The notes under the pieces are model-generated. The model saw only the letters and a list, made by a program, of their open reading frames with translations. It did no database searches and had not been told where the DNA came from. A stretch of DNA of 64,000 bases, taken from Burkholderiales bacterium (GTDB lineage Bacteria; Pseudomonadota; Gammaproteobacteria; Burkholderiales; Casimicrobiaceae). Of this stretch, positions 9,003 to 18,295 are shown one piece after another (position 1 is the stretch's first letter; the number at the start of each line of letters is the position of its first letter). The DNA lies in contig JAEUPL010000030.1 of the NCBI GenBank assembly GCA_016790165.1, positions 124,001 through 188,000 on the forward strand, in the 5' to 3' direction. The position numbers and the translations under genes are program-made.

Positions 9003-11684
9003 CTATCGAGCGCGTCCGCACACCGTCATGTCGGCGCGAACTTTCTCGAGCTCGGGTTCAAGCGATGTCTTGTGAAACCCTTCCCAGCGTGGCTGATGTT
9101 TGATCACGACCTGGTAGGCGTCGCGCGCGGCGCGACAGGCCGCTGCCCTCAGGGCGGACGCCCTCGCGACAGCCGCGGCACGACCTTCGACGCGGGCCAG
9201 CGTCGCGTGCAAACCCATGTCCGCGGCGACCATATCGAAGGTCTCGCGTTGCGCAGGCGTGAGCGAGGCGAGCAAGCGCAACCCGCGCGACACGCTTTGG
9301 CGGGCGGCGGCACCGGCAGACGCCGCCGGCAACTCAGCCTGCACTTCAGCCAACGATGACAGCGCGTAGAGCAGCGACATCTGACGTCCGGCGTTGCCCG
9401 GGTCGGCATCGAACTGACGCTGGCGCAGCGCCACGGCGGCGACCCCATGCTCGGCGGCGAGCGGGAAGCGTTTGAGCTCCTGCGCTGCCGCCACCACATC
9501 AAGGTGCGCCGTGGCGACCGCATCCATGAAGTAGGCGTTGTCCGGCGCCTGCGCGCTGCGTGCTGCGGCAATGTCGAGCGAGCGCTGCGCCCAGTCGAGC
9601 ACGCCGTCGAGCGCGACGCGACCGTCGTCCGTCTGGTGCGCGATGCGCGAGAGTGCACCCAGCAGGTAAACGCGGTATTCGTCGAGTTCGCTGCGCTCGG
9701 CCGTAGTCAGCGACTCGCCGGCCAGGGTGTCGAGCAGCGCAAACGCGCGTTGCGCATGGGCGCGGCGTTCGGCAATCGCGGTGGGCTGCGATTCGCGCGC
9801 ATAGAACGCCAGGCTGGTCAGCGCGGCGGCGTGTTCCATGCGCAATTTGCGGGTTGCGCTGCCTGCCTCCACAAACGCTGTGGCGACAACGACCGCGCGG
9901 CGTAACCAGCGCGGCGCTTCGTCGCCCCGTGCGTGGGTTGCGAGGTAGATGCCGTACAGACGAAGTGCGCGCACCAACCCGGTCGCCAACGTCGTGTCGC
10001 CCGGACGTGTCACAAAATCGTTCGCCAGCAGCTCGATGGCACGCCGATAGCTGCCTGCGGCAAGCTCCACTTGCGCCGTGCTCGCGCTCGCGGTGGATCC
10101 CTGAATGATGGCGAGCCGCAACCAGCTCCGCCCCGCCTCCGTCGCCAGCGGCTGCCCCGGGAGATCGGATTCACGAGCCAGCGTCTCCAGCAGCGTCGCG
10201 CTGCGCGCGGCAACCTGCGCGCGAACTGCGGCCGTGCCGGGTACGTTGCGCAAGGCATCGTGCACGTCGAACAGGGTGTCGTTGGCGAGACCACGCACCC
10301 GTTCCATGTTGCGCACCGCACGAGCGCGCTCATCGTCCGCAACACGTCGCGCCGCATCGGCCTCGCGCGCCTGATGCAATGCGACGAGTGCCAGCGTGGC
10401 GAGCGCGATGACGCCAACGGTTCCCGCGCTGACGGCCCAACGGTGTCGTCGCAGGAACTTGCCGAAAACGTAGCGCCCGCTGTGGGGCCGCGCGCTAATC
10501 GGCTCACCCGCGAGAAAGCGCCGCAGGTCGGCGGCCAGCGCCGCGACGGTGGCGTAGCGATCAGCAGCCGGCTTGGCGAGGGCGCGGGCGATGACGGCGT
10601 CGAGATCACCACGCAGCGCGCGCGAGGAAATCGCGGGCGGCATGCCGTGTGCTCCCACCGTCGCACTGGCAACAGCGGGTGTGCCATCGAGAATTTCGCG
10701 TACGAGGGTGGCGCTGTCCGGCGCGACGACACGCGCGCTCGAATCGGTGACCGCGTGGGCACCGGCGTAGGGCAGGCGCGCCGTGAGCAGACGAAAAAGC
10801 AGCACACCGAGGGTGTAGACGTCACACGCGGCGCTGCCCGCCTCGCCCCGCAGTTGCTCCGGGCTGGCCCACATTGGCGTCATGGCGCTCGCGGTGCTGC
10901 GGGGGGTTGTCGCGTCTGCAACCTCGTCGCCCATGATCTGCGCGATGCCAAAATCAAGAAGTTTCACCCCACGGTCTGCCGTGACGAGGATATTGCCGGG
11001 CTTGAGGTCTCGATGCAGCACCAGCTGCTGGTGCGCAAACTGCACGGCGTCACAGACCTGAAGAAACACGCGCAATCGCGCGTCGAGCGGCGGACGTGTC
11101 TGATCGCACCAACGGTCAATCGGTACCCCATCGACCAGTTCCATCACCAGATACGGTGCGCCATCGGGGCGGGTACCGCCGTCGATGAGCCGTGCGATAC
11201 CGGGGTGGTCAAGGCGGGCGAGGAGTTGTCGCTCCGTGGCCAGTCGTTCGGCGAGCGCGCCCGGATGCCGGCCGGGACGCAGCACCTTGATCGCCACCGT
11301 TTTGTCAAACGCACCGTCGCTGCGATGCGCACGATACACCGCCCCCATACCGCCTTCGGCAAGCAACGCGTCAATCGTCCACGTCCCCATCGTCGTGCCC
11401 GCAGCGAGCGGGGGCAGCACCGGCACCAGCGATGCGTCGGCGCGCGAAACCTCGTCGGCGAGCCAGTGCGTGGCCGGCAAAGCGACAGCGCCTCCATCGT
11501 CGCCCTGATCGGCGGCGAGCAACGAAAGCACTTCAGCACGCACCCGCGGGTCGTCGCTGCAGCGGGTGTCGACGAAGCGCAGGCGCGCTGCCGGGTCGGC
11601 GATGGCCAGTGCGTCATGCACCACGTCACCCACCCGCGCCCAGGTGCTGGCGTCAAGAATCGCGCGCGAAGGAGACGTGTTCAT
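9003..11684 (-). CDS. Membrane-anchored Hanks-type serine/threonine protein kinase
   Basis: An 893-residue protein. The cytoplasmic kinase domain spans roughly residues 100-390. It shows the glycine loop LLAEGGMGAVYRA (107-119), catalytic K133 in VAIKVL, HRDLKPGN (224-231), DFG (244-246) and a WASPEQL activation-segment end (272-278). One transmembrane helix lies at about 415-437. The remaining roughly 450 residues are helical and alanine-rich, like the TPR-type extracytoplasmic sensor regions common in this kinase class; I did not resolve individual TPRs. An ECF-type sigma factor gene is 70 bases upstream on the same strand, and this pairing recurs in kinases of this type. The kinase probably gates the sigma factor or another response, but its target is not visible. 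Confidence 0.93.
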   Translation of the reverse strand: MNTSPSRAILDASTWARVGDVVHDALAIADPAARLRFVDTRCSDDPRVRAEVLSLLAADQGDDGGAVALPATHWLADEVSRADASLVPVLPPLAAGTTMGTWTIDALLAEGGMGAVYRAHRSDGAFDKTVAIKVLRPGRHPGALAERLATERQLLARLDHPGIARLIDGGTRPDGAPYLVMELVDGVPIDRWCDQTRPPLDARLRVFLQVCDAVQFAHQQLVLHRDLKPGNILVTADRGVKLLDFGIAQIMGDEVADATTPRSTASAMTPMWASPEQLRGEAGSAACDVYTLGVLLFRLLTARLPYAGAHAVTDSSARVVAPDSATLVREILDGTPAVASATVGAHGMPPAISSRALRGDLDAVIARALAKPAADRYATVAALAADLRRFLAGEPISARPHSGRYVFGKFLRRHRWAVSAGTVGVIALATLALVALHQAREADAARRVADDERARAVRNMERVRGLANDTLFDVHDALRNVPGTAAVRAQVAARSATLLETLARESDLPGQPLATEAGRSWLRLAIIQGSTASASTAQVELAAGSYRRAIELLANDFVTRPGDTTLATGLVRALRLYGIYLATHARGDEAPRWLRRAVVVATAFVEAGSATRKLRMEHAAALTSLAFYARESQPTAIAERRAHAQRAFALLDTLAGESLTTAERSELDEYRVYLLGALSRIAHQTDDGRVALDGVLDWAQRSLDIAAARSAQAPDNAYFMDAVATAHLDVVAAAQELKRFPLAAEHGVAAVALRQRQFDADPGNAGRQMSLLYALSSLAEVQAELPAASAGAAARQSVSRGLRLLASLTPAQRETFDMVAADMGLHATLARVEGRAAAVARASALRAAACRAARDAYQVVIKHQPRWEGFHKTSLEPELEKVRADMTVCGRAR

Positions 11685-11754
11685 CGGAAGTGTGCGTAGC
11701 GTGGCGTTGAGGGTGGCCCGTCACCTGAACAAAGCGTGGTCGTCGGCAATCGGC

Positions 11755-12444
11755 TCACAGCGCGCCGTCGGAGTCGGATCGCGTCGCGCGCTCGGCGGCG
11801 AGTTCGCGCAGCAGAAACAGCCGCGCCACGGTCCACTCACGCTTCACGGTCGACACCGACACGCCGAGCGAACCGGCGATGGCCTCATGGCTCATGTCGG
11901 CGAAAAACTTCATCTCCACGATCTGCGCCTGCCGCGCGCTCTGCGCCTCCAGTGTCACCAGTGCCCGCTCGATGGCCTCCAGGTCAAGCTCGCGTGCTAC
12001 CCGAGCGCCCACCTCGGTCGGGGTCGCCGAGGGATACAAACCCGTGGCACACACGGCGCTGAAGTGATGCAGTGTTTCATCGAGCGACAGATTGGGCACC
12101 GCGCCGCCGCGTTTCGCTGCATCGCGTGCACGGGCGTGGTCGACCAGCACATTGCGCATGACGCGCGCCGCGAGGCGGAGGAAATCGGGCTCCGACGGCA
12201 GCGTGCGTTCGGCCAGTCGCAGCCAGGCCTCGTGCATGACGGCCGTGCGCGACAGCGTGTGCCCTGCCGCCTCGCCGGCAAACACCGCCTGCGCTATGCG
12301 TCGCAGCTCGGCATACAGCACCGGCGAAATGCGCGACGGCACGGCGGGCGGCACCTCCGCGTGATCTGTGTCTGAGTCGGCATGGCGCGGCGTCGTCAAG
12401 CGCACGGTCTCCCGGACGGTGGATACCCAAGGAACCGTGACCAT
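11755..12444 (-). CDS. ECF-type RNA polymerase sigma factor (Sigma70_ECF family)
   Basis: Region 2 is represented by SPVLYAELRRIAQ and HTLSRTAVMHEAWLRLAE, which are typical of the ECF group that accompanies Hanks kinases, then FLRLAARVMRNVLVDHARARDAAKRGG. Region 4 holds IVEMKFFADMSHEAIAGSLGVSVSTVKREW, a helix-turn-helix. I chose the ATG at 12444 (about 229 residues). A longer frame to 12549 adds residues with no family resemblance. No separate anti-sigma factor is visible; the adjacent kinase may take that role. The gene is oriented away from yggU, with copy 3 of the symmetric element behind its start. Confidence 0.87.
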   Translation of the reverse strand: MVTVPWVSTVRETVRLTTPRHADSDTDHAEVPPAVPSRISPVLYAELRRIAQAVFAGEAAGHTLSRTAVMHEAWLRLAERTLPSEPDFLRLAARVMRNVLVDHARARDAAKRGGAVPNLSLDETLHHFSAVCATGLYPSATPTEVGARVARELDLEAIERALVTLEAQSARQAQIVEMKFFADMSHEAIAGSLGVSVSTVKREWTVARLFLLRELAAERATRSDSDGAL

Positions 12445-12560
12445 ACTGAAAAACACCCGGGCGCGCAAAGGCGTGGTGCAAGCAGCTCCCGTTTCCTTGG
12501 CGCAGCACGCGACCCGCGCTGCGTCATGACGCAGCGAAGTGCTGATCAATTCAGTCGAAT

Positions 12561-12690
12561 ACAGCTTTTTGCGTTAATCGACAGCCAGTCGGTCGTTGCA
12601 TCGCATTCCCGTCAAATGTCGACTTACGGACGGTATTTTGATGATGCGCCAAGCAGCGGCCGTTACAGCCCGGTTTACTGCAAAAGCTGT
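12561..12690. repeat. Symmetric dispersed element, copy 3 (130 bp form)
   Basis: Left end ACAGCTTTTTGCG, right end GCAAAAGCTGT. GTCGACTTA sits at offset 58-66 as in the other copies. Dyad 1 is ATCGAC-N9-GTCGTT; dyad 2 is degraded. The right end overlaps the last codons and stop of yggU on the minus strand (stop at 12675-12677). Confidence 0.85.
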
Positions 12691-12980
12691 AGCAGCACGA
12701 GATCAGCCGTCACGCCGACCACGCGGAGGCGCTTGTGGCGGCTCAATTCGCCTGACAGCAGCGCGACGCGGTGTTTGGCCACGCCGCAGCGTTCGGCGAT
12801 GAAAGCGATCACCGCAGCGTTGGCCTTGCCCTCGACGGGCGGTGCGTTGATGCGCAGTTTGAGTGCGCCGTCGTGCTCGCCAGCGACTTCAGTTTTCCTG
12901 GCACCCGGCTGCACATAAAGCGTGATCTCGGCGCCGCCATCTACCGCCCGCAGCCATGCCGGCGCTTGCGCAGCGCTCAT
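12675..12980 (-). CDS. yggU: YggU/DUF167 family protein
   Basis: A 101-residue protein with the DUF167 core LYVQPGARKTEVAGEHDGALKLRINAPPVEGKANAAVIAF in order (residues 21-60) and a closing region GELSRHKRLRVVGV. The family is small, cytoplasmic and of unsettled function. It lies 17 bases after proC on the same strand, part of a yggS-proC-yggU unit that often neighbours pilT. The last five codons and the stop (LQLLQ then TAA) are read from the inverted end of the dispersed element, so the natural C-terminus appears to have been replaced. Confidence 0.9.
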   Translation of the reverse strand: MSAAQAPAWLRAVDGGAEITLYVQPGARKTEVAGEHDGALKLRINAPPVEGKANAAVIAFIAERCGVAKHRVALLSGELSRHKRLRVVGVTADLVLLQLLQ

Positions 12981-12997
12981 CGCCCACTCACCGCGCG

Positions 12998-13810
12998 CTA
13001 CGCACCATCGGCGAGCGCGCCCAACTCCGCGCCACGGTCGCGCGCCGCGCGCACTGCGTCCACATACGCTGCCTGCACGCCACGCGCGTCGATCACGGCG
13101 AGCGCGGCGGCCGTGGTGCCGCCCTTGGAGGTGACACGTTCACGTAGCACGGCGGGGGATTCGTCGGAGGCTTCCGCCAGCGCCGTCGCCCCTTTGAGGG
13201 TCGCGAGTACGAGCGTGCGGGCGTTGTCGGCATCGAAGCCCACCCCCTGTGCGGCGGCGAGCATCGATTCGATGAACTGGAAGACGTAAGCCGGGCCGCT
13301 GCCGGAGACTGCGGTCACGGCGTCGATCATCGCTTCGCTCTCGACGCGCACGACCGGGCCGGTGGACTGCATCAGCGCCGTGGCGGTCGCGACATCGCGT
13401 TCCGCGAGCGACGCTGGCGCGTACAGGCCGGTGATGCCCTGCCCGATCAGCGCCGGTGTATTCGGCATGGTGCGCACGATGCGCGTGTGGCCTCCGAGCC
13501 AGCGCGAAATCGTGCCTGCGCGGGTTCCGGCGGCAATGCTCACGATCAGTTCGCCCGCGAGATGCGGCAGTAATTGCGCGCATGCGTCCTTGAGCACCTG
13601 AGGCTTCACCGCAAGCACGACGGCATCCGCGCCGTCAATCGCGGCCCGTTCAGCGGTTGCGTACACGGTGACGCCCGTTGCGGCGAGCTTGTCGCGCGCC
13701 GGCGCGAAGGGCTCGATGATGTGGCAGACGAGCGCCGGATGGGCTTTGCGCAGCCCGGCGAGCATTGCACTCGCCATGTTGCCGCCACCCACAAAACAGA
13801 TTTTTTTCAT
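12998..13810 (-). CDS. proC: Pyrroline-5-carboxylate reductase
   Basis: A 270-residue NAD(P)H-dependent enzyme that reduces 1-pyrroline-5-carboxylate to L-proline. I chose the ATG at 13810 (MKKICFVGGGNMASAM). An in-frame start six codons earlier lacks homology and would spoil the Rossmann N-terminus. Motifs are GGGNMASAML for dinucleotide binding, VVLAVKPQ, RTMPNTPALIGQG, and the C-terminal signature VSGSGPAYVFQFIE with the GATAL and TSKGGTT segments. Length and motifs are normal. It is transcribed with yggU downstream; yggS lies 84 bases upstream. Confidence 0.97.
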   Translation of the reverse strand: MKKICFVGGGNMASAMLAGLRKAHPALVCHIIEPFAPARDKLAATGVTVYATAERAAIDGADAVVLAVKPQVLKDACAQLLPHLAGELIVSIAAGTRAGTISRWLGGHTRIVRTMPNTPALIGQGITGLYAPASLAERDVATATALMQSTGPVVRVESEAMIDAVTAVSGSGPAYVFQFIESMLAAAQGVGFDADNARTLVLATLKGATALAEASDESPAVLRERVTSKGGTTAAALAVIDARGVQAAYVDAVRAARDRGAELGALADGA

Positions 13811-13894
13811 GTCAAGGCTTCCAAACACAGGGCGGTGAGGGACTGTGCGATCACGTGAGTGCAGACCGGCACGATGCGACCGCGAATACTGTCC

Positions 13895-14617
13895 TCACGC
13901 AACGGCGGGTCGCAGACCGAATAGCGCCGTCCCTACACGCACCATGGTGCTGCCGCAGGCAATGGCAAGTTCAAGATCGTCGGACATGCCCATGGACAGC
14001 GTGTCCATACCCGGCACCATCGTGCTCGCCTCGGCGTACAGCGCCGCGAGCAAGGCAAACTGCGCCCGGGTGGCCTCGGGCGCAAGACCCGGCGCCGGCA
14101 TCCCCATCAGGCCACGCAGGCGCAGGTTGGGCAGTTTGCTCACTGCCACCGCCAGCGGCACCGCCTCGAGCGGCGCGCAACCACTCTTGGAGGCCTCATC
14201 GCTGATGTTGACCTGAATACACACATTGAGCGGCGGCAGGGAGGGCGGCCGTTGCGCCGAGAGGCGCTCCGCGATCTTCAGCCGATCCACCGAGTGCACC
14301 CAATGCAGCGTCTCGGCCACGGCGCGCGTCTTGTTCGACTGCAGCGGCCCGATCAGATGCCATTCGATGTCGTGGCAGTGCACATCACCGCTCAGCTCCG
14401 CATGTTTCGCCAGCGCTTCCTGCACATAGTTTTCGCCAAAGGCGCGGTGTCCGGCAGCGTGCAGCTCACGTATTTTCTGCGTCGGTTGCAGCTTACTGAC
14501 CGCCAGCAGCGTCACCGATGATTCGGCACGGCGGGACGCGCGACAGGCGGCCGCAATGCGCTGGCGCACGGCCAGCAAGCGCGACGTGGCTTGCGAAGCC
14601 TCTGAGCTTGCGGTCAT
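13895..14617 (-). CDS. yggS: YggS-family pyridoxal phosphate homeostasis protein
   Basis: A 240-residue member of the alanine-racemase-fold family. The PLP lysine is K42 in LLAVSKLQP. Other signatures are FGENYVQE, WHLIGPLQSNK, VCIQVNIS and LRGLMGMPAP. The protein binds PLP without a known catalytic reaction and helps balance B6 and amino-acid pools. It precedes proC on the minus strand and diverges from pilT across 96 bases, which must carry both promoters. Confidence 0.96.
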   Translation of the reverse strand: MTASSEASQATSRLLAVRQRIAAACRASRRAESSVTLLAVSKLQPTQKIRELHAAGHRAFGENYVQEALAKHAELSGDVHCHDIEWHLIGPLQSNKTRAVAETLHWVHSVDRLKIAERLSAQRPPSLPPLNVCIQVNISDEASKSGCAPLEAVPLAVAVSKLPNLRLRGLMGMPAPGLAPEATRAQFALLAALYAEASTMVPGMDTLSMGMSDDLELAIACGSTMVRVGTALFGLRPAVA

Positions 14618-14713
14618 AATGCCAGATCAATCAATTGCAGTTTTTGGAGAGCGGTTTGCACGGCGCGCGCAGCAAGGGCTGGCGGGCAGCGCGGAGCGCA
14701 AGGAATTATAGGG

Positions 14714-15754
14714 ATGGACATCGCCGAGCTTCTCGCGTTTTCGGTCAAGAATCAGGCCTCTGACCTGCACCTCTCGGCCGGGCTACCGCCCATGCTGCGC
14801 GTGCACGGCGACATTCGCCGCATCAATCTGCCGGCGATGGAACACAAAGACGTGCACAGCCTCGTCTACGACATCATGTCGGACGCGCAGCGCAAGGTCT
14901 ACGAAGAAAATCTGGAGGTCGACTTTTCGTTCGAAATCCCGAATCTTGCGCGCTTCCGCGTCAATGCCTTCAATCAGGATCGCGGCGCGGCGGCGGTCTT
15001 CCGGACCATTCCGTCGCGCGTTCTGACGCTTGAGGATCTGGGCGCGCCGAAAATATTCGCCGAACTCGCGTTGAAGCCGCGCGGCCTGGTATTGGTAACC
15101 GGCCCCACCGGTTCCGGCAAGTCCACGACGCTCGCCGCGATGGTCAACCACGCGAACGAAAACATCATGGGTCACATCCTCACGGTGGAAGACCCGATCG
15201 AGTTTGTGCACGAAAGCAAGAAATGCCTGATCAACCAGCGAGAACTGGGCGAGCAGACCCTCTCGTTCGGCAACGCGCTGCGCTCGGCGTTACGCGAAGA
15301 TCCGGACATCATCCTGATTGGCGAGATGCGCGATCTGGAAACCATTCGCCTCGCGCTCACCGCTGCGGAAACCGGCCACCTGGTGTTTGGCACGCTGCAC
15401 ACATCCTCGGCAGCCAAGACGATTGACCGCGTGGTCGACGTGTTCCCGGCGGCAGAAAAGGACATGACGCGTTCGATGCTCTCGGAATCGCTGGTGGCCG
15501 TCATTTCGCAATCACTGCTCAAGCGCAAGGACGGATCGGGACGGATCGCGGCGCATGAGATCATGATCGGCAACTCCGCGATCCGCAACCTGATCCGCGA
15601 AAACAAGATTGCGCAGATGTACTCGGTCATCCAGAGCAGCATCGGTCAGGGTATGCAGACGCTCGATCAATGTCTGCAGGACATGGTCGCCCGCAACCAG
15701 ATTTCCGCTCTGGAGGCGCGCACCTACGCGCGGCAGGGCGAGATGTTCGCCTAA
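14714..15754 (+). CDS. pilT: Type IV pilus retraction ATPase PilT
   Basis: A 346-residue hexameric cytoplasmic ATPase that powers pilus retraction and twitching. Walker A is GPTGSGKST (130-138); Walker B is IILIGEMRD (199-207); the Asp and His boxes (TVEDPIEF, GHLVFGTLHT) are present. The PilT-specific AIRNLIRE-type motif near the C-terminus reads SAIRNLIRE. The N-terminus MDIAELLAFSVKNQASDLHLS is canonical. pilU follows 22 bases later, so both are likely co-transcribed. Confidence 0.98.
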   Translation: MDIAELLAFSVKNQASDLHLSAGLPPMLRVHGDIRRINLPAMEHKDVHSLVYDIMSDAQRKVYEENLEVDFSFEIPNLARFRVNAFNQDRGAAAVFRTIPSRVLTLEDLGAPKIFAELALKPRGLVLVTGPTGSGKSTTLAAMVNHANENIMGHILTVEDPIEFVHESKKCLINQRELGEQTLSFGNALRSALREDPDIILIGEMRDLETIRLALTAAETGHLVFGTLHTSSAAKTIDRVVDVFPAAEKDMTRSMLSESLVAVISQSLLKRKDGSGRIAAHEIMIGNSAIRNLIRENKIAQMYSVIQSSIGQGMQTLDQCLQDMVARNQISALEARTYARQGEMFA

Positions 15755-15776
15755 GCGAGCAGCCGGAGGACGACGC

Positions 15777-16916
15777 ATGGAACGCGAACAAGCCACTTCG
15801 TTCATGAACTCGCTGCTGGGCATGATGGTCCAGCAAAAGGCGTCTGACCTTTTCTTGACCGCCGGCTTTCCGCCCGCGCTCAAGGTCGACGGCGAGATTC
15901 AGCCGGTGTCCAAAACCGCGCTCACCGCCGTGCATACGCTGACCCTTGCCCGCTCGATCATGAACGACAAGCAGGCCGCTGAGTTCGAACGCACGCAGGA
16001 GTGCAACTTCGCGATCAACCCGCCGGGAACAGGCCGCTTCCGCTGCAGCGCGTTCATGCAGCAGAATCAGGTTGGCATCGTGCTGCGGACCATCAACACC
16101 ACGATCCCGCGGTTTGAAGAGCTCATGCTGCCGCCCATCCTTCGTGATGTGGTCATGGCCAAGCGCGGACTGGTGATTTTTGTCGGCGCGACCGGCAGCG
16201 GTAAATCCACGTCGATGGCGTCAATGCTGGATCATCGTAACCGGAACTCGCGCGGCCACATCATCACCATCGAAGACCCGATCGAGTTCGTGCACTCGCA
16301 TGCCAACTGCATCGTGACGCAGCGCGAGATTGGCACCGATACCGAGAGCTGGGACGTCGCGTTGCGCAACAGCCTGCGCCAGGCGCCCGATGTCATCACC
16401 ATCGGCGAAATTCGTGATCGCGATGCAATGGATCACGCCATCGCGTTTGCCGAGACCGGGCACTTGTGCCTGGCGACGCTGCACGCCAACAACACCAATC
16501 AGGCGCTCGACCGCATCATCAACTTCTTCCCCGAAGAGCGCCGCCAGCAGTTGCTGATGGATTTGTCGCTCAATCTGCGTTCGTTCATCTCCCAGCGCCT
16601 GATTCCCAAGCGCGACGGCAAGGGGCGGGTGCCAGCCGTGGAGATTTTGCTCAATTCCCCGCTCATCGCCGACCTGATCTTCAAAGGCGAAGTCTCCGAA
16701 ATCAAGGAGATCATGAAGAAGTCCAACGAGCTTGGAATGCAAACATTCGACCAGTCGCTGTTCCAGTTGCACGAAGCCGGGCTGATCAGCTACGAAGATG
16801 CACTGCGCAACGCCGACAGCGTGAACGACCTGCGGCTGCGCATCAAGCTCGAGGGACATGAGTCACGTGGCCGCAACATGCTCTCTGGTCTGGAGCACCT
16901 TGATATCGTCAAGTAG
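15777..16916 (+). CDS. pilU: Type IV pilus accessory retraction ATPase PilU
   Basis: A 379-residue PilT paralogue. The ATG at 15777 follows a purine-rich GGAGGA. An open frame extends upstream inside pilT but has no homology. Walker A is GATGSGKST and Walker B is VITIGEIRD; IEDPIEFVHSH and GHLCLATLHANNTNQALDR are characteristic. PilU assists PilT-driven retraction and cannot work alone in studied systems. The C-terminal extension after the ATPase core fits PilU rather than PilT. Confidence 0.97.
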   Translation: MEREQATSFMNSLLGMMVQQKASDLFLTAGFPPALKVDGEIQPVSKTALTAVHTLTLARSIMNDKQAAEFERTQECNFAINPPGTGRFRCSAFMQQNQVGIVLRTINTTIPRFEELMLPPILRDVVMAKRGLVIFVGATGSGKSTSMASMLDHRNRNSRGHIITIEDPIEFVHSHANCIVTQREIGTDTESWDVALRNSLRQAPDVITIGEIRDRDAMDHAIAFAETGHLCLATLHANNTNQALDRIINFFPEERRQQLLMDLSLNLRSFISQRLIPKRDGKGRVPAVEILLNSPLIADLIFKGEVSEIKEIMKKSNELGMQTFDQSLFQLHEAGLISYEDALRNADSVNDLRLRIKLEGHESRGRNMLSGLEHLDIVK

Positions 16917-16964
16917 GCGCGGCGCCATCCTCCTGAGTCGCTTGCCCGGCACAGCCCGCTCCCG

Positions 16965-17870
16965 TTGACTGCGCTGCCCATCGTTTCCTGGTTCGCGCTG
17001 GCTGCCGCGATGATGATCGTCGGCGCGTACGTGGGGTTCTCGCGCGTGCTGGTGGCTGCGTTCCCCGTGTTCCTGCTGGCGTGGCTGCGATTCGGCATCG
17101 CCGCCATCGCGATGGCGCACTGGTTGCCGGCAGACCCGGGCGCGCCGGCACTGGACCGGCGCACGCGCGGGCTGCTGTTCCTTGAATCCTTCCTGGGCAA
17201 TTTTCTGTTTTCGATCTGCATGTTGTATGGCATGCGCGAGGCAACCGCCATCAGTGCGGGTGTGATCATGGCAGGCATTCCGGCGGCGGTTGCGATTTTG
17301 TCGCGGGTTTTTCTTGGCGAACGGCTGACGCCGCGCACGCTCGGCGCGATCCTGCTCGCCGTGGCCGGTGTTGCACTTCTCGCCCTGACTCGCGATGGCG
17401 ATGCCAGCGGCGCGGCACCCACGTCGTTCGTAGGCGTGCTACTTCTCCTTGGCGCGGTGTTCTGCGAGGCGAGTTACGTCGTCATCGGCAAGCGCCTGGC
17501 TGCAAACGTCTCGCCGCGTCGCATCAGCGCCATCATCAACTTGTGGGGATTCGTGCTGGTGTTGCCCTTTGGGCTCTGGCAAGCGCTGTCGTTCTCGTTC
17601 GCGGGCGTCAGCACAAGCCTCTGGGCGGGTCTGGTTTTGTACGCACTGGCCGCGAGCATGTGGACGGTCTGGCTCTGGATGACGGGCCTCAAGAGCGTCC
17701 CCGCGTCACAAGCGGGCGTGTTCACCGTGTTCTTGCCGATCACTTCGGCACTGATCGGCGTGCTTTTTTTGGGGGAGCGCTTTGCACCGATGCATGCAGT
17801 CGCGTTTGCCTTCGCCCTCGCCGGCGTCGTGCTTGCGACCTGGCCGTCGCGAACCGCTCTGCGACAATAG
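16965..17870 (+). CDS. DMT-superfamily (EamA) transporter
   Basis: A 301-residue inner-membrane protein with about ten hydrophobic segments in two EamA halves (WFALAAAMMIVGAYVGFSR at the start and GVFTVFLPITSALIGVLFLGE near the end). The pilU stop at 16914 is in the same frame and no ATG or GTG lies between, so the TTG at 16965 is the most upstream possible start. A later ATG near residue 16 would cut the first helix. EamA proteins export metabolites or amino acids; the substrate is not inferable. Confidence 0.9.
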   Translation: MTALPIVSWFALAAAMMIVGAYVGFSRVLVAAFPVFLLAWLRFGIAAIAMAHWLPADPGAPALDRRTRGLLFLESFLGNFLFSICMLYGMREATAISAGVIMAGIPAAVAILSRVFLGERLTPRTLGAILLAVAGVALLALTRDGDASGAAPTSFVGVLLLLGAVFCEASYVVIGKRLAANVSPRRISAIINLWGFVLVLPFGLWQALSFSFAGVSTSLWAGLVLYALAASMWTVWLWMTGLKSVPASQAGVFTVFLPITSALIGVLFLGERFAPMHAVAFAFALAGVVLATWPSRTALRQ

Positions 17871-17914
17871 CAGCTTGCTGTCTACGTAGCGGCACCCACG
17901 CGCCGCCCCAGTTT

Positions 17915-18295
17915 ATGTCCGCCGCTTCCCCTGATGCCGACGCCGGCAGCCCCGTCCCGACCGAAATTACACTCGATCGCAAGCGTCACATCCTGGCGCT
18001 CGCCTACGCGGACGCCCGGTACGAGCTGCCATTCGAGTTTCTGCGCGTCTATTCACCGTCGGCCGAAGTGCGCGGACACGGTCCCGGGCAGGAAGTCCTG
18101 CAAGTCGGCAAGCGCAACGTGGACATCACGGAACTTGAGCCGGTAGGCATGTACGCGGTACGGCCAACGTTCAGCGACGGCCACAACACCGGCCTCTTTT
18201 CCTGGGACTACCTGCGCAAGCTCTGCGTCGAACGCGACGCGTTGTGGCAGAACTATTTGAATCGCCTTGACCGTGCCGGAGGCAGCCGTGACTGA
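17915..18295 (+). CDS. DUF971 protein (gamma-butyrobetaine hydroxylase-like N-terminal domain)
   Basis: A 126-residue protein. The ATG at 17915 gives [18 protein letters not shown]. The core [69 protein letters not shown] matches the DUF971 fold in its usual stand-alone form. It lies immediately before ubiE and overlaps it by a few bases, an arrangement seen in many beta- and gammaproteobacteria. Its biochemical role is not established. Confidence 0.9.
   Translation: MSAASPDADAGSPVPTEITLDRKRHILALAYADARYELPFEFLRVYSPSAEVRGHGPGQEVLQVGKRNVDITELEPVGMYAVRPTFSDGHNTGLFSWDYLRKLCVERDALWQNYLNRLDRAGGSRD

Noticed and set aside
9933-11699. 588-residue open frame on the plus strand opposite the kinase gene
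   Set aside because: Arg/His/Gly-rich translation without family motifs, fully antisense to a well-supported Hanks kinase; a high-GC codon-position shadow.
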